A stretch of 64,000 bases of DNA from Chloroflexota bacterium (GTDB taxonomy: Bacteria; Chloroflexota; Dehalococcoidia; Lucifugimonadales; UBA3495), in NCBI GenBank assembly GCA_028875055.1, contig JAPPGG010000014.1:221193-285192 (forward strand), read 5' to 3'. Position numbers and translations under genes: made by a program. Below the pieces are notes generated by a model. That model had not been told where the DNA came from and made no database searches. It was given only the letters and a program-made list of their open reading frames with translations. Shown one piece after another: positions 1-8,536 of the stretch (positions are counted from its first letter, which is position 1; each line of letters starts with the position of its first letter).

Positions 1-479
1 GGAATCTGCTTGTACTTGTAATTCAGGGGAGATTCCAGCTCCATCCCCAGGTATCGGACCGTATCCTTGAACTCACAGCGCTCATTTTTGGGACAGGTGA
101 CGCAGCGGTCGTTAACCGAGACATGCCGCAGGCAAACGTCGGTGGGACCGCAGATGTCGACTCGGTGGCAGGTAAGGCAGCCATTAGGGTGTTCAGCGAT
201 AAGCATCTGCATCACGCTGCGGCGCAGTTCGTTCACGTCCTGCGACTCGCTGCTGATGCGCATGCCGTCTGCCACGGGCAGGGTGCAGGCGGCGGGGTAG
301 CCCCTGCCCCCCTCGACTGAGACGACGCACATGCGGCAGGCGGCAAAGGGCTTCATGCCCGGGTGGTAGCACAGATAGGGCAGGTATATGCCGGCGTCAA
401 TGGCCGCTTCCAGCACCATTTTGCCCGGTTGCGTCTTGATCTCTACGCCGTCAATGGAAATTGTTATGTCATCAGGCAT
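1..479 (-). CDS. NuoG/formate dehydrogenase alpha-like iron-sulfur subunit, N-terminal part (continues off the left edge)
   Basis: Translating the minus strand from the ATG at 479 gives 159 residues without a stop. A [2Fe-2S] ferredoxin fold is visible with C37, C48, C51 and C65 (C-x10-C-x2-C-x13-C), followed by a His-Cys cluster site (H97, C101, C104, C110) like that of NuoG and NAD-dependent formate dehydrogenase alpha chains. Further cysteines at 116, 126, 129 and 135 are more than the usual NuoG pattern. The start has a GGGAG ribosome site and lies 27 bp after the NuoF stop, so it is co-transcribed with NuoE and NuoF. The rest lies outside the window, so formate dehydrogenase, hydrogenase diaphorase or complex-I-like roles cannot be separated. 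Confidence 0.8.
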   Translation of the reverse strand, partial: MPDDITISIDGVEIKTQPGKMVLEAAIDAGIYLPYLCYHPGMKPFAACRMCVVSVEGGRGYPAACTLPVADGMRISSESQDVNELRRSVMQMLIAEHPNGCLTCHRVDICGPTDVCLRHVSVNDRCVTCPKNERCEFKDTVRYLGMELESPLNYKYKQI

Positions 480-506
480 TCGGTGATCTCCCGCCCCTGG
501 CTCTTT

Positions 507-2219
507 CTACCGCCTGCTCAGCCGGGGCGAAAAGTGAGGTACCTGGCACCTGCCGGTGGGACAGCGCTTGTCCACGATGTGCGCCTCGAACTGTTCGGGA
601 AAATAGCGCAGGGCGGATGCCACGGGGTTGAATCCAAGCTGGCCGTGCCCGCAAAGCGACCCCGCCTGCATGTTTTCGCCGATGTTTCTCATCAGGGCCA
701 GGTCGTCCGGAGTTCCCTCCAGCCGGCATATCCGCTCCAGCACTTCCAGCATGTGACTCATGCCCATCCGGCAGGGAAAGCACTTTCCGCAGGACTCGTA
801 CTGGCAGAAGGCGATCAGGACCCGGGTCAGATCGACCACACAGGTATCCTCATCCGCCGCGATGATACCGCCGGATCCCAGAATCGCGCCGGCGGCCCGA
901 AAAATGTCGAAGTCCAGCACCAGGTCGGTCGCCGCCGCGCTCAAGACTCCCCCCAGCGGCCCGCCCGTCTGGATAAAGCTCAGCTGCTTGCCCCCTGGAA
1001 CCCCTCCCGCCACATCCTGGAGTACCTCGGTCAGGTTGATTCCCATGGGCAGTTCTACCATACCCGTGTAGTTCAGGGTGCCCGACAGGCAGAGAATCGC
1101 CGTGCCCGTGCTCTGTTCGTGACCGATTCCCGCGTACCACTCGCCGCCACGGGCGATGATCTCCGGTACATAAGCCATGGTCTTGACGTTGTTGATATTG
1201 GTAGGTTTCCCGAACACCCCAACCTGGGCGGGAAACGGCGGCCGATACCTGGGCATGGCCCTGCTGCCCTCAATGGCTTCCATCAGGGCGGTCTCCTCTC
1301 CAGAAACATAGGAGTCGCCCGTCAGCGCCACTTCCAGGTCAAAGGTGAAGTCGGTACCCAGAATATCCTCGCCCAGCAGTCCCAGCTCATAGGCCTGGGC
1401 AACTGCCGCCCGGGCCCGGTCTATGGGGCCATCATGCCCGTGGCGAATGAATATGTACCCGTGATTGGCGCCGGTGGCGTATCCGGCCAGGATGATACCC
1501 TCGACTACCGTTCCCGGGTCGCTCTCCAGGATGCCCTTGTCGTTGAACGCTCCCGGGTCTCCTTCCTCGCAGTTGCACAGGATGTACTTGTCAGGAGCAT
1601 TGGACCCGGCCAGGAATCGCCATTTGGTCCCGGCGGGAAAGGCCGCCCCGCCCCTGCCTCGCAGTCCGGAGGTATTCACCTCCTCCAGCGCCTCGGCCGG
1701 GGTCATCTCGGTTAAGGCCCGATTCAAGGCTTCGTAGCCTCCCCTGGCGATGTACTGGTAAATGTCCAGCGGGTCAATATGCCCGGCGTTGCGCAGCGCA
1801 ATTCGCTGCTCCCTTACCTTCATGGGATGCTGCTGCAAATCGGGCAGGTCGTCCCCGATTTCATCCCCCAGGCAACCCACAACCATCTCGGCGACGGGTT
1901 GTCCCCGTCCGATGTGACTGGCAACGAGCTCAGGAACCTGGTCCAGCCCGACGTTGCCGTACACTACCCTGGCCCGCCCCGGCAGCAAAACGTCCACCAT
2001 GGGTTCTGCGAAACAAAGCCCGAGGCATCCCACACGGCTTACCCGGGCTTTCAGGCCTTGCTTTTCCAGTTCCTGCTGGATAACGTCGGCCACCTGCTCC
2101 GCCCCGGCAGCCTGGCCGCAGAGGGCGGTACCCACCCGTATCCAGGGAGTCTCGCCGGCGGCAAGGTCCTGCCACCGCTCTGCCGCCTGGTCGCGAATTT
2201 CCCAAAAGCTAGCGGCCAT
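507..2219 (-). CDS. nuoF: NuoF-family NADH-binding flavoprotein subunit with N-terminal ferredoxin-like domain
   Basis: The 570-residue product would pass electrons between NAD(H), FMN and iron-sulfur clusters. An N-terminal thioredoxin-like [2Fe-2S] domain is suggested by C34, C65 and C69. The FMN/NADH region contains GLRGRGGAAFPAGTKW near residue 185, then the SLBB region, and the C-terminal [4Fe-4S] site ESCGKCFPCRMG with a later SLCG. This long architecture (about 570 rather than 430 residues) is typical of formate dehydrogenase beta and bifurcating hydrogenase subunits rather than of plain complex I NuoF. It sits between NuoE (65 bp upstream) and the NuoG-like gene, forming a soluble NADH-oxidoreductase module. 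No other complex I genes are seen here. Confidence 0.9.
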   Translation of the reverse strand: MAASFWEIRDQAAERWQDLAAGETPWIRVGTALCGQAAGAEQVADVIQQELEKQGLKARVSRVGCLGLCFAEPMVDVLLPGRARVVYGNVGLDQVPELVASHIGRGQPVAEMVVGCLGDEIGDDLPDLQQHPMKVREQRIALRNAGHIDPLDIYQYIARGGYEALNRALTEMTPAEALEEVNTSGLRGRGGAAFPAGTKWRFLAGSNAPDKYILCNCEEGDPGAFNDKGILESDPGTVVEGIILAGYATGANHGYIFIRHGHDGPIDRARAAVAQAYELGLLGEDILGTDFTFDLEVALTGDSYVSGEETALMEAIEGSRAMPRYRPPFPAQVGVFGKPTNINNVKTMAYVPEIIARGGEWYAGIGHEQSTGTAILCLSGTLNYTGMVELPMGINLTEVLQDVAGGVPGGKQLSFIQTGGPLGGVLSAAATDLVLDFDIFRAAGAILGSGGIIAADEDTCVVDLTRVLIAFCQYESCGKCFPCRMGMSHMLEVLERICRLEGTPDDLALMRNIGENMQAGSLCGHGQLGFNPVASALRYFPEQFEAHIVDKRCPTGRCQVPHFSPRLSRR

Positions 2220-2284
2220 TCCACCGCCTATGGAGACGCCGGAAATCAGGTTTCGAAGCCAGTCCTGGGTTAAACACGACTCGC

Positions 2285-2767
2285 CTACTCCGCCCTTTCT
2301 TCCTGGGACTCCAGCACCTCGGACACCAGGGCGCTGCCCTTCTGGGGAGTCACGCGGCCCACGAGTTGATGGTCAACAGACATTACCGGCGCCAGCGCGC
2401 AAGCTCCCAGGCAGGTGTTGTACCGCACCGTCAGCCTGCCGTCCGGGGTGTCTCCTTCATCTTCCAGGCCTGCCGCCTCGAGAACCGCGGCAACAACCGG
2501 CATGGCCCCCACCAGGTGGCATGACGGACCCCAGCAAATCTCAACCTTATGCTCGCAAGGGGGAACTGTGCGGAAATTGGGGTAAAAGGAAACCACCGCC
2601 CACACATCGTTGATGGTGGCCCGGTTGAATGCGGCGACTTCTTCTACGGCTTCCCTGGGAATGTAGCCCAGCTCATCTTCCACTGCCAGGAGGGAAGAGA
2701 GAATAGTAACAGTGGTTTGAGGTTGACAGTGGACGGCCTTTTCGATTCGCTGCTTCAGCCCATCCAT
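2285..2767 (-). CDS. nuoE: NuoE-family [2Fe-2S] thioredoxin-like subunit
   Basis: A 160-residue NuoE homologue. An N-terminal helical segment precedes a thioredoxin-like fold with four cluster ligands C78, C83, C119 and C123 (CWGPSC and CLGAC motifs). The start at 2767 is chosen because AAGGAG lies 8 bases upstream; a start seven codons earlier at 2788 is also possible (GAGGTGG nearly abuts it). It is the first gene of the nuoE-nuoF-nuoG-like operon. The family mediates electron transfer with the NuoF flavoprotein, and the three together form the diaphorase part of NAD-linked dehydrogenases. Confidence 0.9.
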   Translation of the reverse strand: MDGLKQRIEKAVHCQPQTTVTILSSLLAVEDELGYIPREAVEEVAAFNRATINDVWAVVSFYPNFRTVPPCEHKVEICWGPSCHLVGAMPVVAAVLEAAGLEDEGDTPDGRLTVRYNTCLGACALAPVMSVDHQLVGRVTPQKGSALVSEVLESQEERAE

Positions 2768-2855
2768 TTCCTGGGCTCCTTGGCCCATCCACCTCTGGAA
2801 TGTGTTTGATCCGATGGAGGAAAACTTCGTGAATTCTGTAACAATCTACCTGCAC

Positions 2856-2885
2856 ATAATATCACAGCCACAAAAGCCGATTCAA
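2856..2885 (-). promoter_or_regulatory. Candidate sigma-70-type promoter of the nuoE operon
   Basis: On the minus strand TTGAAT (2885-2880) and TATTAT (2861-2856) are separated by 18 bp, about 90 bp upstream of nuoE. No experimental support. Confidence 0.4.
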
Positions 2886-3092
2886 TGCAGTGCAATCGCG
2901 TCTTCAATGGAGGCTGATAATTTGGACAGTGATCATGTAGCCTAGAGCCAGGCCGAAGGGCTCGGAGCGCCGGTCAGTTGAGGCGCGATTGTCCTGGGAT
3001 TCATTGACGCCCAAACCCGAACCACGCCAGGAGCAGCGTCGGACCGGGTCTCCGGAATCCACCTTCACTGCCTTCAACAAGCCAAAGGAAGA
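2886..3092. other. Intergenic region without a recognised gene
   Basis: Part of the 360-380 bp gap between the nuoE operon and the oxidoreductase gene. I see no convincing ORF or structured RNA in it beyond the flanking promoter and terminator. Confidence 0.5.
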
Positions 3093-3113
3093 GGGGCGGA
3101 AAGTATCCGCCCC
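3093..3113 (-). terminator. Rho-independent terminator of the DsbA/FrnE-like gene
   Basis: Perfect 8-bp arms GGGGCGGA/TCCGCCCC with a 5-nt loop lie 33 bp past the stop; on the minus strand they are followed by TCTTCCTTT. Confidence 0.6.
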
Positions 3114-3145
3114 CTTATAATCCCGGGCATTCCGCTTCCAACACC

Positions 3146-3781
3146 TTACTGTGATTCCAGGTATTGATTCATGGCGGACTTGAAAATGTCATAGGGATGG
3201 GCCCCGGTAAACAGCAGGTTCCCCACCACGAAGGTCGGAATCCCGCGGATACCGTGCTGGAGGGCTTCCTGGTACTGCCCCATCACCCTGTTGGAGAATT
3301 CATGGGTTTCGAGGCACTGGATCATCTCGTCAGCGTCGAGGGATACTGAACTGGCCACCTCAGCCAGAACGTCCAGCTGCCCCAGGTCCTTACGGTCCTC
3401 CCAGTAGGCCTTGTACGCCGCATGGTGAAACTCCATGAATTTTCCATGCTGCTGGGCGTATTCCGTTGCCTCCAGGGCATACAGGGTGTTGGGCGTTACC
3501 GGCGGCGGCCGCATGATCAATCCCGCCTCCCTTACCTGCGACCGGATCGGCTCACTAAGTTCATCCTCCGTCTCCCCGGATCGCGCCTGCCGCAGCAGTC
3601 CCTCCTTGGGAGTATCGGGGCGCAGCAGATAGGCCCTGCCTTCCACCTCAATATTGTAGTCCTGTCCCAGCTTGTCAACTCTCTCCAGGCCGACGTAGCA
3701 CCAGGGTCAAATGTAGTCGTACCAAACTATCACCCGAACCGGGTCGGCGCCGTTGGGTGGCTGCTGAAGGTTTTCTGCCAT
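3146..3781 (-). CDS. DsbA/FrnE-family thiol oxidoreductase, probable selenoprotein (in-frame TGA at 3709-3707)
   Basis: The visible C-terminal reading frame (from 3646) is a DsbA/FrnE-like protein with the cis-proline motif GIRGIPTFVVG, but it lacks the active site. Extending the same frame upstream to the ATG at 3781 gives 24 residues ending WYDYI, then TGA, then PWCYVG. FrnE proteins have CPWC here, so the TGA replaces exactly the first redox cysteine, giving U25-P-W-C28. Total length 211 is normal for the family. Immediately downstream the mRNA can fold as a SECIS-like hairpin: upper stem GUCGGC/GUUGAC, apical GGAGA, lower stem GCU/AGC. Family knowledge: Sec in place of Cys in UxxC thioredoxin folds. 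Alternative: a point nonsense mutation or sequencing error. Sec machinery genes are not in the window. Confidence 0.75.
3670..3709 (-). promoter_or_regulatory. Candidate bacterial SECIS element directly after the in-frame TGA
   Basis: In mRNA sense, UGA at 3709-3707 is followed by lower stem GCU (3699-3697)/AGC (3672-3670), upper stem GUCGGC (3694-3689)/GUUGAC (3679-3674), a U-G closing pair and loop GGAGA (3686-3682). The first loop G is 21 nt past the UGA, within the spacing known for bacterial SECIS elements. Drawn by eye; no folding energy was computed. Confidence 0.5.
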
Positions 3782-3875
3782 TAGTGGCCTCCTTGGCTGA
3801 CGTTGGGGAGGGCCCGACTTCAGCGAGACACTTGCGAGCTCGCCAGGGCCGCGACAGCTCTCCGCTCCGGGCCGG

Positions 3876-4652
3876 CTATTCCGCAGCCTGCTCGTCGGGG
3901 TAGAAGGAAGGGGTTCCCGACTCCTTCCGGCTTGCCTGGAGGGACTCAGGGGCGTTTACCAGCAAGTCTTCCAGCTCATGGAGGCTGGCAACCCTTACCG
4001 TGTTGTCCACGGCCTCATGCCAGTTCCCGCGGTCCAGCAGCACGGCATGAAGGCCCGCGCCGCGAGCGCCCACCAGGTCGGAGCGAGGCTGGTCACCGAC
4101 ATGCACAGCCTCGGCCGGCTTGACCCCGGCCTTCTCCAGTGCGGCAACAAAAATGGCCGGGTCCGGCTTTTCGGCACCTACATCCGAGGAGGTCAGGCAG
4201 AAGTCCACGTAGGGAGCCAGCTTCAGTTCTTCGCACAGCTGGTCCATGTCTCGCCTCAGGTTGGTCAGAACGCCCAGGCGGTAGCCCTTGCCCTTCAGCC
4301 GTTCCAGCGAACCCAGGGTCTCGTCGAAGACAATAAAATCCTTGGGGACACTGATTGCTATTTGCCAGATTTGCCTGGCCAACCCGTGGGTCACCGAAAG
4401 TCCGGCATGTTCCAGGAGAATCTGCTCGTAGCTGGAAAAAAATTCCAGGCGTTCCTCTTCCGTCCGGGTGGCGAGGGGCTTGATTTCGTTCTCCCGGTTG
4501 AAGTAAACGTCCGCCACCGAGTAACCGTAATTCAGGGCCTCGGTCTCCAGCCTGAACCCGAATTCCAGGCAGGCGGCCTGCTGAATCTGGTCCAGGGGCG
4601 GCCAGAAACGCACCAGCGTGTTATAGAAGTCAAAAAATACGGCCTTAATCAT
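3876..4652 (-). CDS. HAD-superfamily hydrolase, haloacid-dehalogenase-like subfamily IA
   Basis: A 258-residue HAD protein. Motif I is FFDFYNTL with nucleophile D8; the second acidic position is Tyr (DxY), as in L-2-haloacid dehalogenases, rather than the DxD of phosphatases. Motif II is LTNLRRD, followed by the conserved lysine in GAEKPDPAIF and motif IV VGDQPRSDLVGARGAG. The C-terminal ~25 residues are a low-complexity tail. It is transcribed divergently from rpiB. The substrate cannot be assigned: dehalogenase and phosphatase roles both remain open, the DxY favouring hydrolysis of a non-phosphate ester or halide. Confidence 0.8.
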   Translation of the reverse strand: MIKAVFFDFYNTLVRFWPPLDQIQQAACLEFGFRLETEALNYGYSVADVYFNRENEIKPLATRTEEERLEFFSSYEQILLEHAGLSVTHGLARQIWQIAISVPKDFIVFDETLGSLERLKGKGYRLGVLTNLRRDMDQLCEELKLAPYVDFCLTSSDVGAEKPDPAIFVAALEKAGVKPAEAVHVGDQPRSDLVGARGAGLHAVLLDRGNWHEAVDNTVRVASLHELEDLLVNAPESLQASRKESGTPSFYPDEQAAE

Positions 4653-4896
4653 CCGGAGGAATCTTACTCCCGGCTCCCTGGCCGATTCCAGTAATTATTT
4701 GCGGTTTCAATGAAACATGCCATAGAGTATTTGCTCCGGGCTCGCTTCAGTTAGCGCATTCTAGCATAGCCCGCAACTCTTGTGAATCGTGTAACAATAT
4801 ACCTTTTCGGACCGAATAAAGCCCCTTGCTCTCCAACGTGTTTCATTCTATGCTGATTTCCAGACAGGGGCCCACGCCCGCCGCGGAGCAAAGAAA

Positions 4897-5346
4897 ATGC
4901 AAATTGCTATTGGCGCCGACCATGCCGGTTTCGCCCTCAAGGAACAGCTGAAACCCTGGCTGGAGGCTGCCGGCCACCAGATTATCGACCTGGGAGCCCA
5001 CGACCTGGACCCGGATGACGACTACCCCGACTTCGCCGCGGCAGTGGCCCGCTCCATCCAGGCCGGCCAGGCGCAACGGGGCATTATATGCTGCGGCAGC
5101 GGTGTGGGCGCCAGCATAACCGCCAACAAGATTGCGGGCGTACGCGCCGGCCTGTGCCACGATACCTACAGCAGTCACCAGGGCGTGGAACACGACGATA
5201 TGAACGTCATTTGCCTGGGGGCTCGGATAATCGGCCTGGACTTGTCAAAGGAAATTGTTGCTTCCTTCATCGGCGCCAGCTTCATGCCTGAACCGCGCTT
5301 CCAGCGCCGCCTGGACAAGCTGATCCAGGTAGAGACCGAGGGATAA
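4897..5346 (+). CDS. rpiB: Ribose-5-phosphate isomerase B
   Basis: A 149-residue RpiB/LacAB-family sugar-phosphate isomerase interconverting ribose 5-phosphate and ribulose 5-phosphate. It begins IAIGADHAGFALKE and carries the active-site region IICCGSGVGASITANK (catalytic Cys65 or Cys66) and the later DTYSSHQGVEHDDMNVICLG segment. Full length for the family. GGAG lies 9 bases before the ATG. It is monocistronic and converges with otsB. No RpiA is seen in the window, so this may be the main isomerase of the pentose phosphate pathway. Confidence 0.92.
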   Translation: MQIAIGADHAGFALKEQLKPWLEAAGHQIIDLGAHDLDPDDDYPDFAAAVARSIQAGQAQRGIICCGSGVGASITANKIAGVRAGLCHDTYSSHQGVEHDDMNVICLGARIIGLDLSKEIVASFIGASFMPEPRFQRRLDKLIQVETEG

Positions 5347-5367
5347 CTTCTCCGGTACCCCCGGCTC

Positions 5368-6150
5368 CTACAGCCGGGCGATCAGCTCCAGCGCAGTCGC
5401 CACCTCGCGGGGGTCATCTACCCGGTAGAGGGCTCGGGTGGGCTGCCTGGGGGGACCCACAAACACCGATATGCCGTTCAGTTCGTGAACGGCGGCGAAT
5501 CCGTCCTCGTCGGTCAGATCGTCCCCAAAATAAATGGCAAGCGACCCGGGCGGCGCAGATGCGGCAACCCTCAGGATTGCCTTGCCCTTGTCCCAGTCCA
5601 CCTTCGGACGGACCTCCACCACTTCCTTGCCCCGGGTTACCCGCAGGTCATCTCCCCTTCCGAATTCTTCCAGTGCGTAGTCCAGCGACCGGAAAAACTC
5701 CTCCCGCAAGGACTGGGGAGTGAGCCTGTAGTGGACACTCAGGGTGAGGCCCTTGCCTTCCACCAGGGCTCCCTCCAAGTTCCCCAGTCCCTCTTTCAGG
5801 ACATCGCCGAGTTTCGCCAGGAGCGGCGCCAGTTTACCGGCCTGCGAATGAACGAACTGCCACCCCGGACCCTCCATCTCCATTCCGTGGTTGCCGGCAT
5901 AGACCAGGCCGGGAATGGCAACCATTTCCTTCAGGTCCGCAAGTCCCCGGCCGCTTACCACGCCGGCGGTGATTCTGTCAGACTCTTTAAGTGACGTCAG
6001 CAACTCCCGCGAGCACTCGGGCAACGCGGCCAGTTCCGGACGCTGGGCGATGGGAGCCAGCGTCCCGTCATAATCAGAAAGCAGCAGGACGTGAGAAGCC
6101 CCGGAAATCAGCTGGCTGACCCGGGGCCAAACGTTAAGCAGATGTGGCAT
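5368..6150 (-). CDS. otsB: Trehalose-6-phosphate phosphatase
   Basis: A 260-residue HAD-family phosphatase that removes the phosphate from trehalose 6-phosphate. HAD motif I is LLLSDYDGTLAPI, followed by GVVSGR, the GNHGMEMEGPGW cap region and FGDDLTDEDGF (motif IV), all typical of OtsB. The ATG at 6150 was preferred because it lies 28 bp past the otsA stop; an upstream in-frame start at 6216 would overlap otsA and add unconserved residues. It is the second gene of an otsA-otsB operon making the compatible solute trehalose. Confidence 0.9.
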   Translation of the reverse strand: MPHLLNVWPRVSQLISGASHVLLLSDYDGTLAPIAQRPELAALPECSRELLTSLKESDRITAGVVSGRGLADLKEMVAIPGLVYAGNHGMEMEGPGWQFVHSQAGKLAPLLAKLGDVLKEGLGNLEGALVEGKGLTLSVHYRLTPQSLREEFFRSLDYALEEFGRGDDLRVTRGKEVVEVRPKVDWDKGKAILRVAASAPPGSLAIYFGDDLTDEDGFAAVHELNGISVFVGPPRQPTRALYRVDDPREVATALELIARL

Positions 6151-6178
6151 GGCGTTTCGCTGGTAACTGTTGAATGGT

Positions 6179-7693
6179 TTAGCCCAGGGGAAGAGCGACG
6201 TAGCGCGAGCGGCCAAAGGCGGAACCCCGGGCGCACTGCATCAACTCCACCAGTATGCGGGCTGCCCACTTGTAAATGTTGTTCTCCCGCACAATTGCCC
6301 TCATGTGCATCATGCGGTATCGGCGTTCATCTTCCGGCATAATCACCGCATCGCGAATTGCCTCCGCCATCTCCTCGGTGGCATACGGATTAACTATCAG
6401 GGACTGGGTCAATTCCAGGGCCGCCCCGGCAAAGGGACTCAGTATGAGCACGCCGTCGTTGTCGAACCTGCTGGCCGCGAATTCCTTGGCTACCAGATTC
6501 ATCCCGTCGTGCAGGGAGCTGACAATACAGAACCTGGACAGTCGCCGCAGGGCCATCAGGGTAACGGCCGGCAGGTCGTCGGGCTTGTAAACAATCGGCT
6601 GCCATCCATTGCGCCCGTAGCGCTCGTTGATGTCATTGACCAGGTTGTTTATCTGCTCGCCAAGCAGCTGGTAGGCCTCAATGTCGCTGCGACTCAGGAC
6701 GCCGGCCTGGACAAACACCACCTTTTCCAGGTGCTCCGGGTATTTCTCGAAGAAGCGGCCAATGGCCCGGAACCGGTGGGGAATGCCCTTGGTGTAGTCC
6801 ACCCGGTCGATTCCCAACCCGATCAGCTTTCCCCCCAGCCCCCACTCATCCTGGATCCGCTCCATCTCTCTCTCCACCTCGTCACTGGCGGAAAAGGAGC
6901 AGATGTCATCAAAGTCGATGCTGATGGGGAAGGGCCGCACCAGGGTCGTATCTCCCCGGTAGTCAATACGGTTATATTCGGTGTCCACCCTCACCGGCAA
7001 AGTACGGGCGGCCGTGTCCATAAAGTTGCTGCAGTGGTCTCCGATATGAAACCCCAGCAGGTTGTTTCCCAGCAGCCCTTCAACAATCTCCGCCTGCCAG
7101 GGACAGATGCGGAAGATTTCGGAATGGGGCCACGGGATGTGCCAGAACTGCCCGGTAACTATGGGCGCGCCCGACTCCCGCAGAAACTGGGGCAGCAGCG
7201 CCAGGTGATAGTCCTGGGTAAGGACCACCGCGGGCCGGTCTCCTACCTCGTCCAGGACCAGGTCGGCAAATTTGCGGTTCACCGACTGGTAGGTGCGCCA
7301 GTCCCTGGCATCGAAGATAGGCTCGGTGTAAGCATTGTGGCAAAGGGGCCACAGCGCCTCATTGGAAAATCCGTAATAGTATCCCTGTTCCTCTTCCTCC
7401 GTCAGCCACACCAGCCGCAGCGAGTACGCCGGGTCATCCGGCGGCACCATAACCCGGTTGTCCTTGTCAACAATGTAGCGGTCTCCCTGCCCCCCGCCGT
7501 AGGCAATCCACGTTCCGCCGCAGGCCTGCATCAGCGGGTCCAGCGCGCTGGTCAGGCCTCCCACAGGCATGGCCGATTGAGGTTCACCATTCACCAGGTT
7601 ATGAATGTATGGTTGACGATTGGATACTATGATCAGCTGGTATTCCCCGGTTTGCCGATATACCAGGCTCTGTAAGTCTTCTTTTGTCCACAT
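6179..7693 (-). CDS. otsA: Trehalose-6-phosphate synthase (GT20)
   Basis: A 504-residue GT20 glycosyltransferase that joins UDP- or GDP-glucose to glucose 6-phosphate. The N-terminal LIIVSNRQPY and VGGLTSALDPLM segments, the central GIDRVDYTKGIPHR motif and DGMNLVAKEF are family signatures. The start at 7693 (MWTKEDLQ) follows GAAGGT at a good distance; the reading frame stays open 39 codons further upstream without conserved sequence. It heads the otsAB operon and is preceded by an 840-bp gap with repeated ATTGCCAG-like motifs. Confidence 0.92.
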   Translation of the reverse strand: MWTKEDLQSLVYRQTGEYQLIIVSNRQPYIHNLVNGEPQSAMPVGGLTSALDPLMQACGGTWIAYGGGQGDRYIVDKDNRVMVPPDDPAYSLRLVWLTEEEEQGYYYGFSNEALWPLCHNAYTEPIFDARDWRTYQSVNRKFADLVLDEVGDRPAVVLTQDYHLALLPQFLRESGAPIVTGQFWHIPWPHSEIFRICPWQAEIVEGLLGNNLLGFHIGDHCSNFMDTAARTLPVRVDTEYNRIDYRGDTTLVRPFPISIDFDDICSFSASDEVEREMERIQDEWGLGGKLIGLGIDRVDYTKGIPHRFRAIGRFFEKYPEHLEKVVFVQAGVLSRSDIEAYQLLGEQINNLVNDINERYGRNGWQPIVYKPDDLPAVTLMALRRLSRFCIVSSLHDGMNLVAKEFAASRFDNDGVLILSPFAGAALELTQSLIVNPYATEEMAEAIRDAVIMPEDERRYRMMHMRAIVRENNIYKWAARILVELMQCARGSAFGRSRYVALPLG

Positions 7694-8536
7694 AGGCACC
7701 TTCCCTGCGCCGGAGCAGCCAGAGAGAGACCACCCTGCATAACTTTGGATACAGTTTATATGTTGCCACACTAAATCCCAAAAAGCAAATAATATATTAA
7801 ATATTTCCAAATGTTAGGTATGCATGGCGCTCCAAGCGCAAACTGGGCTGGCAATTACCCGGCGCGGGCAGAGAAAGGGGCTCGCTCCCGTTCCATGGCT
7901 GGCAATTGCGGATTTTTGGATGACTCAAAGTTGCTAAGCGTAGCATTCCTTCCTTTAGTCGACATTGCCAGGTGACAATTGCCCCTTTCGTGGTTGCATT
8001 AACATCACCTACCATTCATTGCATTGAATGGAGGCCATTAGCAGTGTCCCGTATTGGAACCTGGCGGCAAACCCGGCAACGGCATCCAACATTTCCGCCC
8101 TGGCCCTGAGGGATTTCCCTGCGAATCTCAACTAGTGTAGCTTTCATCCTGGATTCGCTATAGGGATCTCCTCCAATGGAACGCTCTAACCCGTTGGTCG
8201 ATTCTAGAGGCGGCTTCCAGAGGTGAGCTGACCCTCTCCTGAAATTTCACAAAAGGCGATTTTTCGAAGAAATAGCTTTGTGCGAATGAAATTTCTCCTC
8301 AAATTGCCAGGTGCAGACCACTTTCCGGCAAAGTTCTCCAGCTACTAAATGAGGTCAAATGAGATCAAATTCGCCAATAAATCAATTTTTACCAGACCCG
8401 CAGGGGGTCTGGACATCCAGGCGTGTCGTGTGCTTGCCGTGGACGGCACGCAAATTGACATACCGGGCAGGGTCTGGCTAGGATAGGGGCAACCTTTCAG
8501 ATTCTTGATTTCGCTCCCACAGGGTAAGGAGGGGCT
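7694..8536. other. Long intergenic region with repeated TTGCCAG motifs and small inverted repeats
   Basis: No convincing gene in 840 bp between divergent otsA and the alpha/beta hydrolase. GGCTGGCAATT occurs at 7846-7856 and 7898-7908 (52 bp apart); its complement-like form ATTGCCAGGTG occurs at 7964-7974 and 8303-8313. An inverted repeat CCAGACCC/GGGTCTGG lies at 8393-8413. These could be regulator sites for the trehalose operon; this is inference. Confidence 0.4.

Noticed and set aside
363..1715. Long plus-strand open frame of 450 codons across nuoF
   Set aside because: It is antisense to a clearly conserved NuoF and has no recognisable domain or ribosome site; a GC-rich shadow.
2945..2963. 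GAGCC/GGCTC hairpin considered as part of a tRNA or selC
   Set aside because: No cloverleaf or conserved T-arm could be drawn around it.
6170..7675. Plus-strand frame of 501 codons opposite otsA
   Set aside because: Antisense shadow of otsA with no family resemblance.
8393..8413. CCAGACCC/GGGTCTGG hairpin as a terminator
   Set aside because: No T-tract on either strand and no gene ends nearby.
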